Positions 43,434 to 50,826 of a stretch of 52,482 nt of DNA are shown piece after piece. The stretch is from contig JAFQLQ010000016.1 of assembly GCA_017414505.1 (NCBI GenBank), positions 1 to 52,482 of the forward strand, given 5' to 3'. Position numbers and translations under genes: made by a program. This DNA is from Clostridia bacterium (GTDB lineage Bacteria; Bacillota; Clostridia; UMGS1840; HGM11507). Each line of letters begins with the position of its first letter. Position 1 is the first letter of the stretch. The notes under the pieces were generated by a model that saw nothing but the letters and a program-made list of their open reading frames with translations, was not told the origin of the DNA and searched no databases.

Positions 43434-43787
43434 TTAAAGTAATTCATCAAGTGATTTTACATTTTTAAAAACACATTCATCAATTATGTTATATAAAGAC
43501 CAACTATCTTTCGTTATATGATAAACAATAAAATCATTATCTCCACAATCGAAAAGAGGGAGAAGTTGTTGCTGAATAAAGTTCGTTCCCAAATCTTCAT
43601 CAGCATCCAATATTTCGTTATATGTCAATAGACGGGTGTCATCTATAAACAAGGGTTTATCACAAGATGAAAGAATGGAATTAACCACATTAGAAAACTT
43701 GCCTTCATAAGTTTCTTCAACCATAGAAACTTTTTTATTATTCACTTGAATGTTATTTAAGGAATTTAAAAAGTCTTGTTTATTCAT
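43434..43787 (-). CDS. SUKH (SMI1/KNR4)-like immunity protein
   Basis: A 117-residue protein with the SUKH-superfamily pattern: FIDDTRLLTYNEI, a middle QQQLLPLFDCGDNDFIVYHI (20 residues), and a C-terminal YNIIDECVFKNVKSLDELL typical of the fold's last strand and helix. SUKH proteins are the commonest immunity proteins for nuclease toxins, including HNH types. Its ATG overlaps the stop of the HNH gene (TGATG at 43789-43785), so toxin and antidote are translationally coupled. The family call is by pattern, without a search. Confidence 0.75.
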   Translation of the reverse strand: MNKQDFLNSLNNIQVNNKKVSMVEETYEGKFSNVVNSILSSCDKPLFIDDTRLLTYNEILDADEDLGTNFIQQQLLPLFDCGDNDFIVYHITKDSWSLYNIIDECVFKNVKSLDELL

Positions 43788-44365
43788 CAGTTTATACCTC
43801 GCACCATTTTGTTTAAGTTATCATAAGGACTACCTAAAGCGTGAACACCTCTATGGTCATAGTGTAAGTCAGCTCTTAACGGTGTTATGTTGCTCACTTC
43901 ATTTTTGCCGCCTAAACTTAATGCTTGCAAGTGGTGAGCATCATATTTCATTCCTGCTTCTCTAACCAAAACCTTATCGCCATTTTTATTCGTGATATAC
44001 ACATCTTCTTTGTATGTGGGCCACGAACATCCGTGTTTTTCTTCCCATTGCTGTATTAAGTCTGATTTTGTCCTTGCAAATTCTTCACGCATTACAGCAG
44101 TTTCTTCAATAGGAACTTTTCTTAAATCTGATGCTTCAAAAGGTTTTTCGGGAATAGTGTCTTTAAATTCAGACTTTTCTCTAACATCATCAATGTATTT
44201 TTGAGTGGCATCTTCCAATGCTTCATTTTCCATAGTTTCAAATTCTTTATTCCAAAAATCTTTTGCTTCATTTACAGAGGTGTTATTTTCGGGTTTGATT
44301 TCTTTAAATTCAGTAGCTTCCGGCTTTTTAGTTTCAGCTACATCTGCTGATTTCATATCAAACAT
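43787..44365 (-). CDS. HNH nuclease toxin-like protein with shared N-terminal tag
   Basis: A 192-residue protein. Residues 20-42 carry the FKEIKP and FWNK tag shared with the metallopeptidase. A charged linker (about 45-110) follows. The C-terminal HNH/Endo VII-type nuclease (about 112-192) has DAHHLQALSLGG (His pair 144-145), NEVSNITPL (Asn 159 region) and LHYDHRGVH (His 168 and 171). These are the metal-binding and catalytic residues expected of an active enzyme. There is no signal peptide or LXG domain. The start overlaps the ATPase stop by one base (TAATG), so its production is tied to the ATPase. DNA-degrading toxin activity is inferred. Confidence 0.82.
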   Translation of the reverse strand: MFDMKSADVAETKKPEATEFKEIKPENNTSVNEAKDFWNKEFETMENEALEDATQKYIDDVREKSEFKDTIPEKPFEASDLRKVPIEETAVMREEFARTKSDLIQQWEEKHGCSWPTYKEDVYITNKNGDKVLVREAGMKYDAHHLQALSLGGKNEVSNITPLRADLHYDHRGVHALGSPYDNLNKMVRGIN

Positions 44366-47300
44366 TAAAATACACCACCTTCATTTTTGTAGATTTCTGT
44401 AAACCGACAGAAAATATCATTGTAGTTTTTATCTCTCAATGCCTGTTCGTACAGAATAAGGGCTAATGCTAAGTCTATCTGCTTGTTAGTGTAATTCTTA
44501 ATTGACGGAGATAAGCCATCAACAACAGAATGTACCCATTCGTTGATATTGTTGCAATCTTGCGAAGCAATAATAGCATTACGAGCTTCAAGTAAATCGT
44601 ATAATAATACTCTTAATTTTTCGATTGCATTTTCTTTTTCAGATGTCAAGTATTCTATAAAATCACATTTTACAACAGTATCAATTTTGGACTTTATAAT
44701 CTCGCTTTTTAATTTTTCAATAGTGGAGAAGTCTGTTTTTCTAAAGATTTCTTTATTCATAATGACATCTAAAAGAGAGCCTTTTACCATTTCTCCATCG
44801 GCATCTGCATAAATACTTTCGTCCATTGTGTATTCATACTGTCCTGCAAAATCATCAAATTTATCGACCTTGCAAAGAACAGGCTGTATCCATTCGTTTT
44901 GATATACAGCAGCAACACCACACGGAAGTTTTGCAAGTTCAGTAATTTGGTCATCATTTAAATTTGCAGATTTGCCGACAAGCTCTCTGTCTGAAAAATC
45001 GGGCAGCCTCATAATGATTTTTGTGTTTGTGTTTCTGATTATTGACATATCCAAAAGTCCGGGAGCTTGGTCAACTATTATAAAGCCTTCGCCGTAAGTT
45101 CTCATTTCTGCAATAGAGTTTGAAATCATTTCTACACTTTTACCTATAAGGTTTGCAGTTTCAGAACTTTGTTCTGTAGATGTACGCTTTAAAATATTAT
45201 GAGCTTCTTCCAATACTGTAATATGCTTTAGTTCTTGATTGATAGCAGAGGATGTTGTCATTCTATGCTCTTGCAGTTTTAAAACAAGCATACCCATTAT
45301 CAGGGATTTTGTTTCGCTTGAACCTACTCTGCTTAAATCAACTATGACATTTTCTTCAAACAAGGAAGTTGTAGGAATTTCATCTTGTACAAAAATCATT
45401 CCGTTAATTCCATTTGTTAAAGATTGAAGTCTTGTTAATAACGCACCTTTATAAGCACCTTTGTTGTCATTGTCATACTCGCTTGTATCTATAATGGCTT
45501 TAACATTAGATGCAACATCGGTAAAGGTCGGGAAAATATTTTCTCCGTATTTGTTTTTAGATGTGTTTAAATCCCAACCGCTTTGTGTGTATGCTCTTTC
45601 GACAGCTTGCTTCAGCACAGCGGGCATAGCTGCGTACATAGGCCAACACACATTGAAAAGTTCTACAAGACGGTCAAGATGCTCTAAAATATGTATTCCT
45701 TTAGGAAAACTGAAAGGATTGATTTTTAATAAATCAGCTATTTCGGGGTTTGTGCCGTAAACTGTTACATCATTAGCCATACCGAAAACAGATTTATATT
45801 CTCCTTTTGCAGGCTCAATAATAAGGAATTTAATGTCTTTGTTTAATGCTTCATCTAAAATTTTATAGACAGTATTACTTTTGCCGGAGCCCGTACTTCC
45901 CGTAATGAAAGTATGTGAAGCTAAAGATTGCTTTGATAGTTCGACAATCCCTTTTTCTTTACTTTGCATGTGATAAATATTACCTAACTTTAAAGTATCA
46001 GTGGTTGTTTCGATATTATCGTATGTAGATATATTTCTTCCAAATTCAGCACATTCTATAACAGGCAAGCCGACTATAGATTTTTGTGGAAAATTTAATG
46101 AATATGCTAATTCTTTTCCTGACAAACTTGTTGTTGCAGTTGTAACAGTTGGATAGACCAAGAAGGTAGAATCAAGAGTTACTAATGCAGGGCTTAAACC
46201 AAACACAGGGTGTCTGAGTTCTTTCAAATAATCACAAATCTCTTTTGCATCATCACTATGTTCTCCCATATCACCACGCCACAAGTTTATAGCTGATTGG
46301 GACATATATGAGTCGCTACCTTGTGTTAAAGCAACATAGGAATGTGCAACATTATTTGCAACATTTTGGTCTTCACTTAAAACATAAGCGGCAAAATCCC
46401 ACATTCCAAGTGCTGTACTTTGTTCAAATCGCTTCATTTGTTCTTCAAGAAGCTCCAAAGCGTGCTTAATGGTATAGTTAGTATAATTCTGCGTTATTCC
46501 TTCGTTTTTACCGATTGTTGCAGTAACACTTGAAGAACGGGCAAAGTTAGCACCAAAATTTACACCAAAGTTTGTACTGCTGAAAACTCCTGCTGTTTTT
46601 GCAACAGAAGAAGATACAGCTCTGCCTAAAGTTTTTGCAAGTGATTTTGAAACACCTTCTGTAAGGGTTTTTGAAGTGCCTGTAGTTGTGCCTGTCGATT
46701 TGGATGTGCCTTGTGTTGCAGAAACCCCAACTCCCATCGGCATAACAGACTCGGAAATTGAGCCGTTAGTACCTGTTGTTTTAGTTGTTGATGAGTTTTC
46801 GCCTGTGGCGGTGCTTGAATTTGTGCCTTCGGTTGCAGTTTGGCTTGTATTGTCTGTAACACCTTGCGTACCTGTAACAGATTGATTTTGTCCATTCTGT
46901 ATTCCTGCACTTGCTCCAACATTTACTCCTACAGTAGCGGATGAATTTGTTGCGTTGCTCTCTGTGTATGTAAAGTTAGTTGACCAATTGGAATATGGTG
47001 CAAGTCCGGAATAAAATTCTGCAAGGCGGAGCTTTCTTTCCTGTACATCTAAAATAGGAGTAGCCAAAAGAATAATGGTATATTCCTTTGTGTTTGTTTC
47101 GGGAACACAACCATCAATCAGTTTTTCTATTGTTTGGCTGATAAATTTTTCTGATTTTTCAGTTGGAATATTAGATGCACTCGCAACAGAGTAGGCATTT
47201 TCATTCATAAAGCAAGGTAAAGTTCCACTTTTAGCTTCTGATAATTCAGAACCGGGGAAATTGCCTTTAATTGCATTAGCAAGTCTTTCTTTATAATTAT

Positions 47301-47784
47301 CAATATCAACATTATTGTCAGCATTTTGAGTGTTGACAACAGCAAGAAAAACTTCTGTAGTATAGCATTTTCTGTTGAAAATCAAAGCAATATTACATGC
47401 TTCGTTAGATAAAACTTCATACACATTAACAAGTTTTTCTAAATTGTTTTCTTTTTTATCCGTTACCCATTTTGTTATATTAAAGTATCTAATATTGTAT
47501 TCGGGATTAAATGGAATACCGTCATACTCGACTTCTTTTTTTACAGGCACATATAAGTCCTGTAATTGGGGTAAATAAGCATTAAAAATCTCAACACTAC
47601 TTGCTGCCAATAGTCTTTTGGTAAGTTCTTCAGCGACAGCATCGTTAGGGTCGGGCATTTCAGATAAATATTTATCTCTATTATTTTGTACTTCTTCTAA
47701 TTGTTCGGGACTTAAAGCGGCGAGTTTTGCAACTTTATTAGCGGCTTTTTCTCCTGCCTTTGAAATCATCTTTTTAATTCCCAT
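44365..47784 (-). CDS. HerA/DUF87-type ATPase with long Ser/Thr/Gly-rich segment
   Basis: A 1139-residue ATPase of the HerA/FtsK/VirB4 group. Residues 1-268 are an N-terminal domain without membrane segments. Residues about 270-430 are rich in Ser, Thr, Gly, Asn and Ala. The motor domain has Walker A GSTGSGKS (629-636), an IIEPAKGEYKS stretch (655-665), Walker B VLEEAHN (857-863), a VDQAPG sensor (904-909) and MRLPDFSDRE (925-934), a possible arginine-finger site. The last 150 residues are helical. AAGGAGG lies 7 bases before the ATG. It follows the GTPase by 30 bases and is coupled to the HNH gene. It could pump or unfold the tagged effectors; that role is inferred. Confidence 0.82.
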   Translation of the reverse strand: MGIKKMISKAGEKAANKVAKLAALSPEQLEEVQNNRDKYLSEMPDPNDAVAEELTKRLLAASSVEIFNAYLPQLQDLYVPVKKEVEYDGIPFNPEYNIRYFNITKWVTDKKENNLEKLVNVYEVLSNEACNIALIFNRKCYTTEVFLAVVNTQNADNNVDIDNYKERLANAIKGNFPGSELSEAKSGTLPCFMNENAYSVASASNIPTEKSEKFISQTIEKLIDGCVPETNTKEYTIILLATPILDVQERKLRLAEFYSGLAPYSNWSTNFTYTESNATNSSATVGVNVGASAGIQNGQNQSVTGTQGVTDNTSQTATEGTNSSTATGENSSTTKTTGTNGSISESVMPMGVGVSATQGTSKSTGTTTGTSKTLTEGVSKSLAKTLGRAVSSSVAKTAGVFSSTNFGVNFGANFARSSSVTATIGKNEGITQNYTNYTIKHALELLEEQMKRFEQSTALGMWDFAAYVLSEDQNVANNVAHSYVALTQGSDSYMSQSAINLWRGDMGEHSDDAKEICDYLKELRHPVFGLSPALVTLDSTFLVYPTVTTATTSLSGKELAYSLNFPQKSIVGLPVIECAEFGRNISTYDNIETTTDTLKLGNIYHMQSKEKGIVELSKQSLASHTFITGSTGSGKSNTVYKILDEALNKDIKFLIIEPAKGEYKSVFGMANDVTVYGTNPEIADLLKINPFSFPKGIHILEHLDRLVELFNVCWPMYAAMPAVLKQAVERAYTQSGWDLNTSKNKYGENIFPTFTDVASNVKAIIDTSEYDNDNKGAYKGALLTRLQSLTNGINGMIFVQDEIPTTSLFEENVIVDLSRVGSSETKSLIMGMLVLKLQEHRMTTSSAINQELKHITVLEEAHNILKRTSTEQSSETANLIGKSVEMISNSIAEMRTYGEGFIIVDQAPGLLDMSIIRNTNTKIIMRLPDFSDRELVGKSANLNDDQITELAKLPCGVAAVYQNEWIQPVLCKVDKFDDFAGQYEYTMDESIYADADGEMVKGSLLDVIMNKEIFRKTDFSTIEKLKSEIIKSKIDTVVKCDFIEYLTSEKENAIEKLRVLLYDLLEARNAIIASQDCNNINEWVHSVVDGLSPSIKNYTNKQIDLALALILYEQALRDKNYNDIFCRFTEIYKNEGGVF

Positions 47785-47814
47785 AAGTGTACCTCCTTGC
47801 CGTTATGCGATTGC

Positions 47815-50373
47815 TTAAAATGTTTTCCATTCCATCATTTCGGCAATCATTTTTGTGTAAACCGCAAATTCGTTTAACTTTGCCTCTAATTCAGAAATCT
47901 TCTTTTCTTCTTGCTGTATCTCTTGTGCCTTTGCTGTAAGCATAGGGCTATACTTGACAATATTATCTCTCAAAGTGCTTACCAAGCTGTCATTCCAATC
48001 TTTGAAGCTTTTTCTATGACTTCCTTGAATTGTACTACGAATTTCACTTATTTTTCGTGTCATTTCTGTACTATATCTTTCTGCAAGTTTGTCAATGTCA
48101 ATCTTATCAAATTCGTAAAGTACAAAATCACCGAACTTTATACCTTTTTTGAAATCTTCTCGAAGCAGCTTCTCTGCCGGATGAGTTTCAAATACAATAT
48201 TATCATAAGTCATAATTATTTCTGCAAGTTCGGTTCTCTGTTCTTCATCTAAAGCTGTTGTTCCTGTAACAATTACAAGTAACAAGTCTTTTAGAGCCTG
48301 TGTTTTTTCTTCCCAAAACGCTTTTGATTTTTCATCAAGAGTTGTTTGTGCTTTTTCAAATCTTGCATTGAACTCGTCTGTTACATCTTTAAGCAACTTT
48401 TCAGCAGTTTCTTTATTTATATTTTTCTTCGTATCAAGGAGAACATCAATGTTTTCTGTAGTATCTTTGATGTCATCAATAAAATCCTTACCCAAAGTTT
48501 TAATTGCGTGAAGTCCATCCTTGCTGAAAATATTTTGTGCGTTCTTTTTGAAATTACTTAAAATCTTTGCGGCAGCTTTTTTTGCATCATCTTCTCTGTC
48601 ATTATAAGAGTTATCAGCTTTTTTGCTTGATTTGATTTCTTCCTCTTGTGCTTTAATTTCATCAGCAGAAAAATCATCATCAGCTTCTCGGCTAAGAGTT
48701 ATCATATATGAATTGTATGTATCATTAAATTCTGATTGTGAGTCTGTGCTTGTAGTTTCAATTTTATCTATAAGCTGTTTTTTGTTTTCCTCCAATTCAT
48801 TGTTCATTGCCTGTTTCTTTTCTTCTCGGCTTGCCTTTGCTGATTTTACATCTTCTTGCACAATTTCGATTGCTTGATTTAAGTAAAGACGAGCTTGCTG
48901 ACACTTGTTATATGACGAATATTTACCTGCAAATGTCTGTATTTCTCTTTCTACTGTGTATAAGCCGCTATTAGCAAATAACAAGTCTGAAATGCTTTCA
49001 GCATTTTTAAGCGAATTGTTTTTAAGCTGTTCCGGCATAATATTATATTTATATAATGTTTTGTAGAAGCGTGAAGAAGCATCTTCAAATTTAGTGTGCT
49101 TTTCATCAAAAAGTTCAGCATAATGGTCATCTATAAATTCACCTTTACTTTTAGCTCCCAAACCGATAATAGAAGATACAAAGTATATTCCGCCTTTATA
49201 TAAATTTTTTGGTATTGCCTGTGCTAAAATGCGTTCTTCTTTATCTTTTGAAAAACCGCCTTTATCTAATTCAGCAGTATCAGCTTTGTTTACAACTATC
49301 ATTGTGAATCTATCATCAATTTCGTCCATCTTCTCGATTTCTTTATAAAGATTTACATTATCTGTACTATCCAAAGCATCAAACTCTGAAATAAAAATAG
49401 GAAGTCCATTTGAAAGGCTTGACATTGCATCTTTCAGAACCCTTAAATGTTTGTCATTTGAAGCTGAATTTGAGCCGGGAGTATCAAAGATATAAAACTG
49501 TTTTGTGGTTTCTCTCCAAAGTCCCGAAACAAAAGGCACTTCAATTTCAATTACTTCTGAAACCTTATCTTCCGCATTTTTTGTATCAAAATTATTTATA
49601 ACTTCCAATGCTTTATTTACATAAGCTGTAATGCTGGCGTTTTCTACTTCTTGTAATTCGTTTGTAAGTTGTTCGGTTAAAGCATTAGAGCCTAACTGTA
49701 TTTTAAAGCTGTTTTCGTCAAATTTGATTTTTACGGGGTCTTGGTCATATCTTAATTGAATATATGCTCTATCGGTAAATTCAGATTGTTTTATTCTATA
49801 TATTTTTGCTGTAACAGGTTCCGCACCGCTTGGGAGAATTTCGCTACCAATAAGTGCGTTAATAAAAGTGGATTTTCCTGCACTGTAATTACCTAATACA
49901 CAAATAGGGATAATATCGTTTGAAGCATCTGAATATTTATCTATTTCCTTGCTTACCTTTTCATAATCAGTTACGCTATGATTGATAAGTGGTCTAATGT
50001 TATCATTGTATAAATCATTGATTTCGGGAAGAATATCACGAGCATTTTCTAAATAACTCTCTGATTTAGACAGTTTTATAGTTTCAGCATATTCATCGCT
50101 CTTACATAATTCTGCTAATTCTTTATATTCATCTTCAGTTCCTTCAAAGACAATTTCAATTTTATCATTGTTAATGTGATATTCAGCTATTATCTCATCA
50201 ACTATGTCTTTAACTTTAAACGGAAAGAAACCTTTGATAAGTTTATCTCTCAAAAGTTTACTGCTAGGGTAATTTTCTATTGTTATGTCAATCCATAATT
50301 GAGCTGCTTCATCAAATCTTTTAAAGGCAATTTTTTTCTGATATGGATTACTAATTATCTTAATTATAGGCAT
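47815..50373 (-). CDS. Dynamin-family GTPase
   Basis: An 852-residue large GTPase. The G1 loop is GNYSAGKST (161-169), the G2 Thr lies in PVTAK (T188), G3 is DTPG (297-300) and G4 is NKAD (362-365). An N-terminal domain (1-150) precedes the GTPase. The C-terminal half is long alpha-helical, with coiled-coil stretches (about 510-620 and 800-845), as in bacterial dynamin-like proteins that remodel membranes. There is no clear membrane segment. AAAAGGAGA precedes the ATG. It is the first gene of the operon. Known relatives act in membrane fusion, toxin secretion (LeoA) or phage defence; its role here is open. Confidence 0.85.
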   Translation of the reverse strand: MPIIKIISNPYQKKIAFKRFDEAAQLWIDITIENYPSSKLLRDKLIKGFFPFKVKDIVDEIIAEYHINNDKIEIVFEGTEDEYKELAELCKSDEYAETIKLSKSESYLENARDILPEINDLYNDNIRPLINHSVTDYEKVSKEIDKYSDASNDIIPICVLGNYSAGKSTFINALIGSEILPSGAEPVTAKIYRIKQSEFTDRAYIQLRYDQDPVKIKFDENSFKIQLGSNALTEQLTNELQEVENASITAYVNKALEVINNFDTKNAEDKVSEVIEIEVPFVSGLWRETTKQFYIFDTPGSNSASNDKHLRVLKDAMSSLSNGLPIFISEFDALDSTDNVNLYKEIEKMDEIDDRFTMIVVNKADTAELDKGGFSKDKEERILAQAIPKNLYKGGIYFVSSIIGLGAKSKGEFIDDHYAELFDEKHTKFEDASSRFYKTLYKYNIMPEQLKNNSLKNAESISDLLFANSGLYTVEREIQTFAGKYSSYNKCQQARLYLNQAIEIVQEDVKSAKASREEKKQAMNNELEENKKQLIDKIETTSTDSQSEFNDTYNSYMITLSREADDDFSADEIKAQEEEIKSSKKADNSYNDREDDAKKAAAKILSNFKKNAQNIFSKDGLHAIKTLGKDFIDDIKDTTENIDVLLDTKKNINKETAEKLLKDVTDEFNARFEKAQTTLDEKSKAFWEEKTQALKDLLLVIVTGTTALDEEQRTELAEIIMTYDNIVFETHPAEKLLREDFKKGIKFGDFVLYEFDKIDIDKLAERYSTEMTRKISEIRSTIQGSHRKSFKDWNDSLVSTLRDNIVKYSPMLTAKAQEIQQEEKKISELEAKLNEFAVYTKMIAEMMEWKTF

Positions 50374-50436
50374 ATATTTTTCTCCTTTTATTTTTCATAT
50401 GTTAAAAAGAACATTATATTTTGCACTTATAGCGTA

Positions 50437-50445
50437 ATTATATCA
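50437..50445 (-). promoter_or_regulatory. Extended -10 promoter for the GTPase-toxin operon
   Basis: On the minus strand, TGATATAAT (50445-50437) is an extended -10 box, 64 bases before the GTPase start. No good -35 is present. It lies just downstream of a terminator, as expected for an independent operon. Confidence 0.5.
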
Positions 50446-50472
50446 ATTTTTATGTACAATAAACAGTACAGT

Positions 50473-50510
50473 AAAACAAAAATGCGTAGCCCATATTTCA
50501 GAGCTACGCA
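50473..50510 (-). terminator. Terminator upstream of the GTPase operon
   Basis: TGCGTAGC (50483-50490) and GCTACGCA (50503-50510) pair perfectly. On the minus strand the stem is followed by TTTTTGTTTT (50482-50473). It should stop transcription coming from the relaxase side. Confidence 0.75.
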
Positions 50511-50539
50511 CGAAAAACATACAACCCTGACGATAAGGC

Positions 50540-50665
50540 TGCTAGACACTTATACTTACATTTCCTCACAAGGTTATGAAGTCAGAGTGTACGCTTTTAC
50601 CAAAATAGCGTACACCTTGCGAGAAAAAATTATACTTACCCTATTGTAAGTATAATAGTCTAGCA
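50540..50665. repeat. Nested inverted repeat between relaxase and GTPase operon
   Basis: Outer arms of 21 bases (50540-50560 and 50645-50665) match at 19 positions. Inside, CTCACAAGG (50565-50573) pairs with CCTTGCGAG (50615-50623) with one mismatch, and GTGTACGC (50587-50594) pairs with GCGTACAC (50608-50615). The unit TTATACTTAC occurs twice directly (50550-50559, 50630-50639) and once inverted (50646-50655). It could be a recombination or transfer site, or a complex terminator. The rest of the 50374-50826 gap holds only the promoter and terminators listed here and no gene I can support. Confidence 0.65.
50623..50656 (-). terminator. Possible terminator of the relaxase transcript
   Basis: ATTATACTTAC (50629-50639) and GTAAGTATAAT (50646-50656) form an 11-base stem. 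On the minus strand, TTTTTTCTC follows (50628-50620 region). The stem is AT-rich, so efficiency is uncertain, and it overlaps the nested repeat. Confidence 0.45.
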
Positions 50666-50826
50666 TACAAATTATAGCATATTTTTACATTAAATGCAAT
50701 GATTTTAGGAAAAAAGGTGTCGTTTTAGTTCATTTTCTCACTTATGCACAAGTTTATGATTTTTATATAGTGCTAACCGCACTAACAGACAAAAAGAAAG
50801 TGCAGAATATTCAGGTACAACAAAAA

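Noticed and set aside
46626..46922. 98-codon Gln-rich frame inside the HerA-type ATPase gene
   Set aside because: It is the shifted reading of the Ser/Thr/Gly-rich segment; the Gln bias follows from that repeat composition.
44365..47784. HerA-SIR2, HerA-NurA or BREX-type defence assignment for the ATPase
   Set aside because: No SIR2, NurA, DUF4297, PglX or PglZ gene lies nearby. The downstream genes look like toxin and immunity pairs instead.
42212..50373. Reading the toxin operon as a type VII (LXG) or contractile system
   Set aside because: No WXG100 protein, no EssC-type FHA/FtsK ATPase, no LXG domain and no tail, sheath or baseplate genes are present.
50540..50665. CRISPR array or tRNA in the relaxase-operon gap
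   Set aside because: The repeats are inverted and irregular, without spacers of constant length, and no cloverleaf with CCA-proximal stem or TTCGA loop can be drawn.
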